Assembly: GCF_002846575.1 (NCBI RefSeq)
Contig: NZ_PJND01000013.1
Location: 1 to 55,092 of the forward strand
DNA from: Flavobacterium lindanitolerans
GTDB lineage: Bacteria > Bacteroidota > Bacteroidia > Flavobacteriales > Flavobacteriaceae
DNA length: 55,092 nucleotides
Direction of reading: 5' to 3'
Under the pieces are notes generated by a model, which made no database searches, was not told where the DNA came from, and worked only from the letters and a program-made list of their open reading frames with translations. Below, one piece after another: positions 15,580 through 24,188 of the stretch (within the stretch, counting starts at the first letter, position 1; each line of letters opens with the position of its first letter). The position numbers were made by a program, and so were the translations under genes.

Positions 15580-16647
15580 ATGGCTAAAGAAAACTATAAC
15601 GTTATCGGAGTTATGTCAGGCACATCCTTGGATGGTATTGATCTGGCCCATATAATTTTTAGTCGGTTGGAAAACCGCTGGCACTATCAAATTGAGGAAA
15701 CCAAGGCAGTTCCTTATACGGAAGACTGGGTTTTCAGACTAAAAAAAGCAGTAGATTTTTCACCAGAAGAACTCGAAAAACTAAATACAGATTATACCTT
15801 ATTATTAGGTAATGTGATTTCTGATTTTATCGCAGCAAATCAGTTGGAAAATCTGGATGGTGTATGTTCTCACGGACATACAATCCTGCACCAGCCCCAA
15901 AACGGTTTTACCTTGCAGATTGGAAATCTTCCGGAAATAGCAAAACTTACCAATCAGAAAGTAATCTGCGATTTCCGCGTACAGGATGTGGAATATGGCG
16001 GACAAGGAGCTCCATTGGTTCCAATTGGTGACCGTTTCCTGTTTCCCGAATATGATTTTTGCCTGAATCTTGGCGGCTTTTCCAATATTTCCTTTAAACA
16101 GGATGATAAAAGAATCGCATTTGATATTTCTCCTGTCAATACGGTACTTAATTTTTATGCCGACCTATTAGGTTATGAATATGACGACAAAGGAACGATT
16201 GCGCGAAGCGGAACTATTTCTGAATTGCTATTACAGGAACTTAACAACATTGATTTTTATGCTCAGGCCTATCCTAAATCCCTAGGCTATGAGTTTGTAA
16301 AAACAATCATACTGCCTATGATGGAAAGACATAACATTTCCATAGAAGACAAATTGCGGACTTTTACAGAGCATATCGCTATACAGACTTTGTTAGCCGT
16401 TCCTAAAAAAACAGGAAGACTTCTGGTAACCGGAGGTGGCGCCTATAATGAATTTTTACTCGAGAGAATGGCCTTCCATTTACCTGAAATGAAATTCGAA
16501 GTGCCGGATGACAAAACAGTACAATATAAAGAAGCGCTGATTTTTGCCTTGCTTGGCGTTTTAAAACTGCAAAATGAAGTGAATGTACTGGCTAGCGTGA
16601 CCGGAGCCAAACACGACCACAGTTCAGGAAAAATATTCCTGCCATAA
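15580..16647 (+). CDS. anmK: Anhydro-N-acetylmuramic acid kinase
   Basis: A 355-residue sugar kinase of peptidoglycan recycling. It cleaves the 1,6-anhydro ring of anhMurNAc and phosphorylates it to MurNAc-6-P. The family signature GVMSGTSLDGIDLA is at about residues 11-24. Later blocks are CSHGHTILHQP, CDFRVQDVEYGGQGAPLVPIGD, LNLGGFSNI and LLVTGGGAYN. I choose ATG 15580, since the alternative at 15562 lies upstream of the -7 box. The message may be leaderless. It is transcribed divergently from the acyl-CoA dehydrogenase. Confidence 0.94.
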   Translation: MAKENYNVIGVMSGTSLDGIDLAHIIFSRLENRWHYQIEETKAVPYTEDWVFRLKKAVDFSPEELEKLNTDYTLLLGNVISDFIAANQLENLDGVCSHGHTILHQPQNGFTLQIGNLPEIAKLTNQKVICDFRVQDVEYGGQGAPLVPIGDRFLFPEYDFCLNLGGFSNISFKQDDKRIAFDISPVNTVLNFYADLLGYEYDDKGTIARSGTISELLLQELNNIDFYAQAYPKSLGYEFVKTIILPMMERHNISIEDKLRTFTEHIAIQTLLAVPKKTGRLLVTGGGAYNEFLLERMAFHLPEMKFEVPDDKTVQYKEALIFALLGVLKLQNEVNVLASVTGAKHDHSSGKIFLP

Positions 16648-16663
16648 ACGGAATTTCTAAAAC

Positions 16664-16695
16664 TTTGCGCATTGATGCTTTTAAAACTATATTTG
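16664..16695 (+). promoter_or_regulatory. Promoter of the Glu/Leu/Phe/Val dehydrogenase gene
   Basis: TTTG (16664-16667), a 20-bp spacer and TATATTTG (16688-16695) form one of the best-matching Bacteroidota promoters in the window. The ATG follows at 16734. Confidence 0.7.
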
Positions 16696-16733
16696 CAAAC
16701 CAATAAAAAACAACATACAAATAATACAATATA

Positions 16734-17960
16734 ATGAAAGATTTACTTAAGAAATTTGAGAATAAAGAGCCTGAAATAATATTCAACTGGAAAGATTCCG
16801 AAACTGAAGCCGAAGGGTGGACAGTAATCAATTCGCTTCGCGGTGGTGCTGCCGGAGGTGGAACAAGAATGAGAAAAGGACTTGACGTGAATGAGGTTCT
16901 CTCTTTGGCAAAAACCATGGAGGTAAAATTTTCAGTTTCAGGGCCGGCAATTGGCGGAGCTAAATCCGGTATCAATTTCGACCCGAACGACCCAAGAAAA
17001 AAAGGCGTTTTACAAAGGTGGTATAAAGCCGTTTCTCCTTTATTGAAAAGCTATTACGGAACCGGAGGCGATTTGAATGTTGATGAAATCCACGAAGTAA
17101 TTCCAATGACTGAAGAATGCGGTGTATGGCACCCACAAGAAGGAGTTTTCAACGGACATTTCAAACCAAGCGAAGCTGATAAAATCAACAGAATCGGACA
17201 ATTGCGTCAAGGTGTTGTAAAAGTTATTGAAAATCCTATCTACTCTCCTGATGTAAACCAAAAATATACAGTAGCCGACATGATTACCGGTTTTGGTGTT
17301 GCGGAAGCGGTGCGTCATTTCTATGACATCTACGGCGGAAACATCAAAGGTAAAAAAGCCATCGTTCAGGGATTTGGAAATGTTGGTTCTGCCGCGGCTT
17401 ATTACCTGGCTAATTCAGGAGCGAAAATCGTGGGTATTATCGACAGAGATGGCGGAGTTATCAACGAAAACGGTTTTACTTTTGAAGAAATCAGAAATTT
17501 ATTCGTTAATAAAAACGGCAACCAGCTTGTAGCAGACAATATGATTTCTTTTGCAGAAATCAATCAAAAAATATGGACTATCGGTGCTGAAATCTTCACT
17601 CCGTGTGCTGCTTCAAGATTGGTTACTCAAGAGCAATTAGACAATATGGCGGCTGCCGGATTGGAAGTGATTTCATGTGGTGCCAACGTTCCATTTGCTG
17701 ATAAAGAGATTTTCTTTGGCCCGATTATGGAAGCTGCCGACAAAAAGATAAGCCTGATTCCTGATTTTATTTCAAACTGCGGAATGGCAAGGGTATTTGC
17801 TTATTTCATGGAGAAAAAAGTACAGATGACAGACGAAGCTATCTTTAGCGATACTTCTGAAACCATCAAAAATGCAATCCAGAAAGCGCATGACCTGAAT
17901 GCTGACAAGAAAAACATCAGCGCCACTGCTTTCGAAATTGCCCTAAAACAGTTGGTCTAA
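16734..17960 (+). CDS. Glu/Leu/Phe/Val family dehydrogenase, probably glutamate dehydrogenase
   Basis: A 408-residue amino-acid dehydrogenase linking glutamate (or branched-chain amino acids) and 2-oxo acids. The N-terminal dimerisation/substrate domain has GAAGGGTRMRKG and GPAIGGAKSGI (with the active-site lysine), and the TGGDLNVDE segment. The Rossmann domain has VQGFGNVGSAAAYYLANSG, then IDRDGG. The sequence does not decide between glutamate and leucine/valine as substrate. It has its own strong promoter, and a TonB-like gene follows after 71 bp. Confidence 0.9.
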   Translation: MKDLLKKFENKEPEIIFNWKDSETEAEGWTVINSLRGGAAGGGTRMRKGLDVNEVLSLAKTMEVKFSVSGPAIGGAKSGINFDPNDPRKKGVLQRWYKAVSPLLKSYYGTGGDLNVDEIHEVIPMTEECGVWHPQEGVFNGHFKPSEADKINRIGQLRQGVVKVIENPIYSPDVNQKYTVADMITGFGVAEAVRHFYDIYGGNIKGKKAIVQGFGNVGSAAAYYLANSGAKIVGIIDRDGGVINENGFTFEEIRNLFVNKNGNQLVADNMISFAEINQKIWTIGAEIFTPCAASRLVTQEQLDNMAAAGLEVISCGANVPFADKEIFFGPIMEAADKKISLIPDFISNCGMARVFAYFMEKKVQMTDEAIFSDTSETIKNAIQKAHDLNADKKNISATAFEIALKQLV

Positions 17961-18031
17961 TTATTGATAGTATTCAGATAACATTTTTTCGATAATTACG
18001 TTATCTTTATCAAGCATAATTCGCAAAAACT

Positions 18032-18907
18032 ATGAATGTCACCCTTTCTGACGAACAAAAAAAATCCTTAGCCATCACAACAGCTTTGTTTGCGTTGCTG
18101 CTATTGCTTTTGTTTCTGATCAAATTTGCTACCGAGGAAAGAATCCAGGAACTTGCCGGAGGCGGAGGTGGAGGTGTGACCGTAAATTTTGGCGATAGTG
18201 AGTTTGGTTCTGGTGCTGATTATACCAGTGAGGTTTTAAAAGTAACCCAAACGACAAAGTCAGCACCACAGCCAACAGCCAGTTCACAGGAAGACATTTT
18301 GACGCAAGACTCTGATGAGGATGCTGTTTCTGTTACCGAAACAAAAAAGCCTGTCAAAACAGAAGTCAAAAAACCTACTACTACTCCGGTTGAAGTCAAA
18401 AAACCATCCAAATCCACAAATGATGCACTTTCCAGCATTTTGGGTGGTGCCAATAAAGGCGGTGATGGTGACGATGGAATATCGGGAAATAAAGGAAAGC
18501 TGAATGGCGATAAAAATTCCAACAATTATTATGGCGATGGTGGCTCTGGCGGAGGAACCGGAGGCGGGAACGGACCGGGTAACGGTCCCGGAAATGGACC
18601 GGGAAGCGGACCAGGCTCTGGCGGCGGAAGCGGAGGCGGTTATTCGTTAGGAAACCGAAAAGCTTTGTCAAAACCAATGCCCAACAGCGATTGCAGTAAT
18701 GAAACCGGGATTGTTGTTGTTGAAGTGTCTGTAGATAAAAACGGCAATACCATTAGCGCTACTGCCGGAATCAAGGGAACTACCATTACAGCCAAATGTT
18801 TAAGAGACCAGGCAAAACAAGCCGCCATGAGAACCAAATGGCAGGCAAGCAGTGATGCCCCTGACCGCCAGGTTGGTAAAATCATTTATAACTTCGGCTT
18901 AAATTAA
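18032..18907 (+). CDS. TonB-like energy transducer with glycine-rich linker
   Basis: A 291-residue TonB-family protein. A short cytoplasmic N-terminus and a single anchor helix (about 13-32: TTALFALLLLLLFLIKF) lead into a long periplasmic linker. The linker has KKPVKTEVKKPTTTPVEVKK, instead of the usual Pro-Lys repeats, and a GNGPGNGPGSG run around residues 178-205. The C-terminal domain (about 220-291) ends in GKIIYNFGLN, resembling the TonB C-terminal strand. It would transmit ExbB/ExbD energy to outer-membrane transporters. exbB/exbD lie 22 kb away here rather than adjacent. It is followed 20 bp later by folC. Confidence 0.8.
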   Translation: MNVTLSDEQKKSLAITTALFALLLLLLFLIKFATEERIQELAGGGGGGVTVNFGDSEFGSGADYTSEVLKVTQTTKSAPQPTASSQEDILTQDSDEDAVSVTETKKPVKTEVKKPTTTPVEVKKPSKSTNDALSSILGGANKGGDGDDGISGNKGKLNGDKNSNNYYGDGGSGGGTGGGNGPGNGPGNGPGSGPGSGGGSGGGYSLGNRKALSKPMPNSDCSNETGIVVVEVSVDKNGNTISATAGIKGTTITAKCLRDQAKQAAMRTKWQASSDAPDRQVGKIIYNFGLN

Positions 18908-18927
18908 ATTACTGAAATCATCTCCTG

Positions 18928-20148
18928 ATGACCTATACCGAAACCTTAGACTGGATGTTTAGCCAGCTGCCAATGTATCAAAAACAAGGCGCTTCGGCTT
19001 ACAAAGAAGACCTGACCAATACTGTTTTATTAGCCAACCATCTTCATCATCCGGAAAAGAACATTAAAACAATTCATGTAGCCGGAACTAATGGAAAAGG
19101 CTCTACCTCTCATTTTCTGGCTTCGATTTTACAGGAAGCCGGATATAAAACCGGACTCTATACTTCTCCTCATTTAAAAGATTTCAGGGAAAGAATAAAA
19201 ATTGACGGCAAAGAAATCTCAGAAGATTTTGTGATACAATTTATCGCTGCAAACAAATCTTTTTTTGAACAGAACCAGTTGAGTTTTTTTGAAATGACCG
19301 TTGGACTGGCCTTTGATTATTTCCGTCAGGAAAAGGTAGATATTGCCATTATTGAAGTGGGTATGGGCGGGCGATTGGATTCCACCAATATCATTTCTCC
19401 TTTACTTTCTGTTATTACCAATATCGGGATGGACCATGTACAGTTTTTAGGCAATACGATGGAAAAGATTGCTTTTGAAAAAGCCGGAATCATCAAACCA
19501 AAAACTCCTGTAGTTATTGGAGAATATACTACAGAAACAAGACCCGTATTTGAGAAAAGAGCAACAGAAATGCAGTCTGAAATATACTTCGCTTCCGATT
19601 TAACCAACACTACCTTCCCTTCTACCCTTACGGGAGATTATCAGGAACAAAATAAGAAAACCGTATTACAGGCCGTTCGCGCACTGCAGTCGCAGGGTAA
19701 TTTTCTAATTTCAGAAGAAAATATAAAAGATGGACTCTGGAATGTCATAAAAAACACCGGATTGCAAGGACGTTGGCAGCAATTAAAAGAAGCTCCTAAG
19801 GTAATTTGCGATACAGCCCATAACAAACACGGACTGGAAATTGTTATGAAACAGGTCGCTCGTCAAAAATTTGACATTCTGCACATTGTTTTGGGTGTTG
19901 TAAACGACAAAGATTTGGATGATGTACTGCCTCTTTTTCCAAAAAATGCCAAATATTATTTTTGCAGGCCCAATATTCCCCGCGGACTAGACGCAACAGC
20001 ATTACAAGAAAAAGCAGCAACTTTTGGGCTTAACGGAAAAGTATACTCCTCTGTTGCAGAAGCTTACAAAAACGCTTTAGAAAATGCTTCTGAAACGGAT
20101 TTTATCTACATTGGCGGAAGCACATTTGTAGTGGCAGAAATTTTATAA
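18928..20148 (+). CDS. folC: Bifunctional folylpolyglutamate synthase/dihydrofolate synthase
   Basis: A 406-residue Mur-ligase-type enzyme that ligates glutamate to dihydropteroate or folates. The ATP P-loop is HVAGTNGKGSTS (about 51-62), followed by GLYTSPHLKDFRERI, the Mur central domain block EVGMGGRLDSTN, and CDTAHNKHG with the conserved metal-site histidine. The length is normal. It is separated by only 20 bp from the TonB-like gene, so probably cotranscribed; the tRNA-Val promoter begins 15 bp after the stop. Confidence 0.93.
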   Translation: MTYTETLDWMFSQLPMYQKQGASAYKEDLTNTVLLANHLHHPEKNIKTIHVAGTNGKGSTSHFLASILQEAGYKTGLYTSPHLKDFRERIKIDGKEISEDFVIQFIAANKSFFEQNQLSFFEMTVGLAFDYFRQEKVDIAIIEVGMGGRLDSTNIISPLLSVITNIGMDHVQFLGNTMEKIAFEKAGIIKPKTPVVIGEYTTETRPVFEKRATEMQSEIYFASDLTNTTFPSTLTGDYQEQNKKTVLQAVRALQSQGNFLISEENIKDGLWNVIKNTGLQGRWQQLKEAPKVICDTAHNKHGLEIVMKQVARQKFDILHIVLGVVNDKDLDDVLPLFPKNAKYYFCRPNIPRGLDATALQEKAATFGLNGKVYSSVAEAYKNALENASETDFIYIGGSTFVVAEIL

Positions 20149-20163
20149 TTTTTACGAATATTG

Positions 20164-20194
20164 TTTGCAGATATAAAAAAACAGTCTATATTTG
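20164..20194 (+). promoter_or_regulatory. Promoter of tRNA-Val
   Basis: TTTG (20164-20167), exactly 19 bp, then TATATTTG (20187-20194). This is a textbook Bacteroidota promoter, 60 bp upstream of the mature tRNA. Confidence 0.75.
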
Positions 20195-20253
20195 CACTCG
20201 CAAACAAGTTCACCGAACACCATTACAATAATCAAAATGATGTGAGGTAATAA

Positions 20254-20328
20254 GGGCGATTAGCTCAGTTGGTTCAGAGCATCTGGTTTACACCCAGAGG
20301 GTCGGGGGTTCGAATCCCTCATCGCCCA
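20254..20328 (+). tRNA. tRNA-Val (anticodon TAC)
   Basis: A complete cloverleaf of 75 bases: acceptor GGGCGAT/ATCGCCC, D arm GCTC/GAGC, and an anticodon stem TCTGG/CCAGA around loop TTTACAC (anticodon TAC). The T arm is GGGGG-TTCGAAT-CCCTC, and the discriminator is A. The 3' CCA is not encoded (ACA follows), so it must be added after transcription. Confidence 0.96.
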
Positions 20329-20337
20329 CAGAAACTT

Positions 20338-20376
20338 AAGCCTCACCAGGAAATCCTAGTGAGGCTTTTTCTTTGG
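20338..20376 (+). terminator. Terminator after tRNA-Val
   Basis: The stem AAGCCTCAC / GTGAGGCTT (with the inner pairs AGG/CCT) is followed by TTTTCTTT, 10 bp past the tRNA. Confidence 0.85.
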
Positions 20377-20533
20377 CACAACGTTTATAAATTTTGCCAC
20401 AGGATGTTTGTTTTCAGCAATGGCTAAAAAAGTAAAACCTCACTAACAGCTTTCTCCCGACCTTCACAATACATCTGTCAATCCAGGCAACCTATCTTTA
20501 CTTTCAAACTTGTTTACTTACTAACCGTATCAT

Positions 20534-20568
20534 AAAAAAATCCCAAACTCTTATCAGAATTTGGGATT
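20534..20568 (-). terminator. Terminator of the RCC1-repeat surface protein gene
   Basis: The perfect stem AATCCCAAA / TTTGGGATT (20539-20547, 20560-20568), with an A run at 20534-20540 that is a T tract on the minus strand, lies 24 bp past the stop at 20592. Confidence 0.8.
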
Positions 20569-20591
20569 TAGTCATTAAGCAATTGTTTTAT

Positions 20592-23543
20592 TTATTTTTT
20601 TATAATTTTAATAATTTTCGCGGAATCACCACTAGTTACCTTAACAAAGTAATTCCCTGACGGTAAATTCGAAAATTCCACTACTCCGTCATTCGCATTT
20701 ATCGATTTGGCATATACTTCCTGGCCCAATACATTATTTACACTTATAGTATTAATTGTATGGCTATATTTAATGTACAGCACGTCCGAAGTTGGATTTG
20801 GATAAAAACTAAGCTTTGCATCATTAAAAGAATTCGTACCCAAGGCAACCGAAACCGTTACCGGATATGGAGCGCTGCTACAACCTTGACTTGTCGTATA
20901 GACTGCATAATAAGTAGCTCCGTTCACCAAAGTTGTAGTGCTGTTCAGCGGATTAGTATGTGATATTGCATCCGATTCAGAGGCATACCAGACAACAGTT
21001 GACGGACTGATAACAATATCAGAGATTGTTGCATCACCGGAAACGTCAACGGTTATTGTCTGGGACGATTCACCAACCGGAGATTCCGAATTGTTTATGG
21101 TTAAATTTAATATTGCCGTGTTGGTACATCCGGAAGCGTTGGTCGTAACATGGGTGTACGTTCCGCTCATTGTGTAAGTCGTTCCGTTTGCCGCCCACGT
21201 ATAACTGTCGCAGGCCGTTTCGGTAGCGCTTGATGTCGTGCTGTTGTTGATGGTCAGGTTCAGCGTTGCGGTGTTCGTGCATCCGGAAGCGTTGGTCGTA
21301 ACATGGGTGTAGGTTCCGCTCGTTGTATAAGTCGTTCCGTTTGCCGCCCAGGTATAACTGTCGCAGGCCGTTTCGGTAGCGCTTGATGTCGTGCTGTTGT
21401 TGATGGTCAGGTTCAGCGTTGCGGTGTTCGTGCATCCGGAAGCGTTGGTCGTAACATGGGTGTAGGTTCCGCTCGTTGTATAAGTCGTTCCGTTTGCCGC
21501 CCAGGTATAACTGTCGCAGGCCGTTTCGGTAGCGCTTGATGTCGTGCTGTTGTTGATGGTCAGGTTCAGCGTTGCGGTGTTCGTGCATCCGGAAGCGTTG
21601 GTCGTAACATGGGTGTAGGTTCCGCTCGTTGTATAAGTCGTTCCGTTTGCCGCCCAGGTATAACTGTCGCAAGCCGTTTCTGTAATGCTTGACGTCGTGC
21701 TGTTATTGATGGTCAGGTTCAGCGTTGCGGTGTTCGTACATCCGGAAGCGTTGGTCGTAACATGGGTGTAGGTTCCGCTCGTTGTATATGTCGTTCCGTT
21801 TACCGCCCAGGTATAACTGTCGCAGGCCGTTTCGGTAACACTCGATGTCGTACTATTGTTGATAGTCAGGTTCAGCGTTGCGGTGTTCGTGCATCCGGAA
21901 GCGTTGGTCGTAACATGGGTGTAGGTTCCGCTCGTTGTGTAAGTCGTTCCGTTTTCAGCCCAGGTATAACTGTTACAAGCCGTTTCGGTAACGCTCGATG
22001 TCGTGCTGTTATTGATGGTCAGGTTCAGCGTTGCGGTGTTTGTACATCCGGAAGCGTTGGTCGTAACATGGGTGTAGGTTCCGCTCGTTGTGTAAGTCGT
22101 TCCGTTTTCAGCCCAGGTATAACTGTTACAAGCCGTTTCGGTAACGCTCGATGTCGTGCTGTTATTGATGGTCAGGTTCAGCGTTGCGGTGTTTGTACAT
22201 CCGGAAGCGTTGGTCGTAACATGGGTGTAGGTTCCGCTCGTTGTGTAAGTCGTTCCGTTTTCAGCCCAGGTATAACTGTTACAAGCCGTTTCGGTAACGC
22301 TCGATGTCGTACTGTTGTTGATGGTCAAATGCAATTCATTACTGGTAACCGAATCGATATAGATTCCGCTTGTAGTATAAGTTATTCCAGTAGCTGCCCA
22401 GGTATAGCTGTCACAGGCCGTTTCAGTTACGATCATACTTCCCGGACAGGCAATCAATGTCGGCACCTGCAGTCGCCCTGTAAGCCCGTCACCCAATTGC
22501 GAGTAATTGTTATAGCCCCAGGCCCAGAATGAACCATCATTTTTTATAGCTCCGGAAAATAATGAACTTGTACCTACTGAAATGGTACGCCAGTCATTTT
22601 CAGTACCAATTTGAGTAGGAACCAATACATCCGCAGTGCTTGCCCCTAAGCCCAACTGGTAGTATGTATTCTGTCCCCATGCCCATATCGTACCGTCAGT
22701 TTTCCTACCAATACTGAAGAAAAAACCTGCCTTAACGCTTTCCCAGTTAGTATCAGTTCCCACTTGCGTAGGTACTGAGTATCCGGAAGTAGTACCGTTA
22801 CCCATTTGGCCACGTCCGCCCGTTCCCCATGCCCAAAGTGTCCCATCCGTTTTTAAAGCTAAGGCATGGCTTACACCACGGCTTACACTCTTCCAATTGG
22901 TGGCTGTTCCTAGCTGAACAGGCGAACGTTTGTCAGCAGTTGTGCCATCACCAACCTGACTGCCTTCGCCCCAACCCCAAAGTGTACCATCCGTTTTTAC
23001 AGCGATTGTGACATTATTTCCTGCAGAAACACTCTTCCAACCCGTTCCGATAAGTCTGGGAGTAGTCCTGTTGGTAGTGGTACCGTCACCTAACTGGCCA
23101 TGATCGTTTAGACCCCAGGCATACATGGTTCCATCATTCGTAATTGCCACTGTATGATCATATCCTGCAGCTACGCTAGACCAGACATTACTGGAGGATA
23201 CCTGAGTTGGGATGGTTCTGTTAGTGGTATTACCAAGCCCTAACTGGCCGCTGGAATTAAAGCCCCATGTCCAAAGCGTCCCATCTGCTTTTATGGCTAC
23301 TGTATGGAATTGCCCGCCTTCTATATTTTGCCAGTTTGAAGCAGTACCGACCTGGGTTTTTACCGGAGTATTAGTAGTATTACCGATTCCCAATTGGCCA
23401 TAGTTATTTCTACCCCAGGCCCAAAGTGTTCCGTCTGATTTGATTACAAAAGTACAGGAGGATCCTGCGCCGGCCTTTTGAACACATTGCGCTGACAACT
23501 GTAGGCTTAGTGATACTAATAAAATTGTAATTATTCTTTTCAT
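20592..23543 (-). CDS. Secreted RCC1-repeat surface protein with tandem repeats and T9SS sorting domain
   Basis: A 983-residue exported protein. A signal peptide (about 1-18, ending LSAQ) precedes seven RCC1-type repeats (about 20-370), each with GTLWAWGxNxxGQLG and H-or-S/xAIKxDG motifs, forecasting a seven-bladed propeller. One degenerate and eight near-identical 51-residue units (416-823) with a TETACDSYTWA core follow. After these come an Ig-like stretch and a C-terminal type A T9SS sorting domain (about 905-983: SFYPNPTSD, NVLGQEVY, LPSGNYFVKV). It should cross the outer membrane by the T9SS encoded 22 kb away and stay on the cell surface as an adhesin or enzyme scaffold. Function unproven. 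It has a strong promoter at 23577-23607. Confidence 0.9.
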   Translation of the reverse strand: MKRIITILLVSLSLQLSAQCVQKAGAGSSCTFVIKSDGTLWAWGRNNYGQLGIGNTTNTPVKTQVGTASNWQNIEGGQFHTVAIKADGTLWTWGFNSSGQLGLGNTTNRTIPTQVSSSNVWSSVAAGYDHTVAITNDGTMYAWGLNDHGQLGDGTTTNRTTPRLIGTGWKSVSAGNNVTIAVKTDGTLWGWGEGSQVGDGTTADKRSPVQLGTATNWKSVSRGVSHALALKTDGTLWAWGTGGRGQMGNGTTSGYSVPTQVGTDTNWESVKAGFFFSIGRKTDGTIWAWGQNTYYQLGLGASTADVLVPTQIGTENDWRTISVGTSSLFSGAIKNDGSFWAWGYNNYSQLGDGLTGRLQVPTLIACPGSMIVTETACDSYTWAATGITYTTSGIYIDSVTSNELHLTINNSTTSSVTETACNSYTWAENGTTYTTSGTYTHVTTNASGCTNTATLNLTINNSTTSSVTETACNSYTWAENGTTYTTSGTYTHVTTNASGCTNTATLNLTINNSTTSSVTETACNSYTWAENGTTYTTSGTYTHVTTNASGCTNTATLNLTINNSTTSSVTETACDSYTWAVNGTTYTTSGTYTHVTTNASGCTNTATLNLTINNSTTSSITETACDSYTWAANGTTYTTSGTYTHVTTNASGCTNTATLNLTINNSTTSSATETACDSYTWAANGTTYTTSGTYTHVTTNASGCTNTATLNLTINNSTTSSATETACDSYTWAANGTTYTTSGTYTHVTTNASGCTNTATLNLTINNSTTSSATETACDSYTWAANGTTYTMSGTYTHVTTNASGCTNTAILNLTINNSESPVGESSQTITVDVSGDATISDIVISPSTVVWYASESDAISHTNPLNSTTTLVNGATYYAVYTTSQGCSSAPYPVTVSVALGTNSFNDAKLSFYPNPTSDVLYIKYSHTINTISVNNVLGQEVYAKSINANDGVVEFSNLPSGNYFVKVTSGDSAKIIKIIKK
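21075..22298 (-). repeat. Eight tandem 153-bp repeats inside the RCC1 surface protein gene
   Basis: Units start at 22298, 22145, 21992, 21839, 21686, 21533, 21380 and 21227 (minus strand), each encoding 51 residues. Several adjacent copies differ at only a few bases, and units 5-8 (AANG type) and 1-3 (AENG type) form two sub-families. A diverged shorter copy (about 22299-22430) precedes them. The period is a multiple of three, so the number of copies can change without breaking the frame. Confidence 0.95.
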
Positions 23544-23576
23544 ATTTGTTATTGCGGGTTAATAAATTTTCGACGG

Positions 23577-23607
23577 CAAACATATAAAGCATTTTGTAGG
23601 TTCCAAA
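23577..23607 (-). promoter_or_regulatory. Promoter of the RCC1 surface protein gene
   Basis: On the minus strand TTTG (23607-23604), exactly 19 bp, then TATGTTTG (23584-23577), giving a leader of about 25-30 bases to the ATG at 23543. Confidence 0.7.
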
Positions 23608-24188
23608 GAAACTGACAGAAAATATTATATACAAGTTTACTATTTCACATTTTCATTGAACATCTTTTAAACAGCCTGCACAAAGTATTGGGTACTATCG
23701 ATATGGAGCAAATTGTAAATCGAAACCATAAATTCAATGTATGTTCAAGAAAGTATTCCGGCATTTTTAATGGGTTATCACCATATTCGCCTGTACAGAT
23801 TAATGATTAGATTGATTATCTTATTCTTTGAACATTGAACGATAATGACGAAATGCAAATCACGAAATCACACAAATACGTTACAATGATAGTTCAAAAG
23901 CAAGAAAAAATCCGGAACAATGAACAAGTGCTAACTATAAGCGGATTACTGTAAACCATTACAGGATATTCGTTCTTTTCAGGACGTGTTTAAAAACAAG
24001 AAAATCCAAATGTTGGGACTTCAAACGGAGTACTTTTACTGTGTTAAAATAATCAATCCAAAAGTTTTTTTTGTGTAGTATTGTAAAACGGTTATTGATG
24101 ATGCGGCAAATACACTTCTACAACAGTGAAGATATATCGTGTTTGGGCATATAACTTGTTAGCACTGTATCGAACAATACCAAAACCA
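23608..24188. other. Gene-free interval upstream of the AraC regulator
   Basis: About 580 bases without a convincing gene. The only structure I see is a 9-bp inverted repeat, AGTGCTAAC at 23927-23935 and GTTAGCACT at 24158-24166. No promoter box for the AraC gene is obvious. Confidence 0.5.

Noticed and set aside
20300..20600. Duplicate of the tRNA-Val 3' end as an attachment site
   Set aside because: I did not find a second copy of the tRNA end elsewhere in the window, so island integration at the tRNA is not supported directly.
21070..21672. Second minus-strand frame inside the same repeats
   Set aside because: Same cause: the repeat period preserves open frames. The translation is highly repetitive (QLYLGGKRNDLYNERN) and unlike a real protein.
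21762..22532. Long plus-strand open frame opposite the RCC1 surface protein
   Set aside because: It is open because the 153-bp repeats are a multiple of three and contain no stop in that frame; it gives a repetitive, Cys/Arg/Val-rich product with no signal or domain.
23927..24166. Possible integron attC or cassette end
   Set aside because: The arms do not fit the attC core sites (RYYYAAC/GTTRRRY), and no integrase or cassette array is visible.
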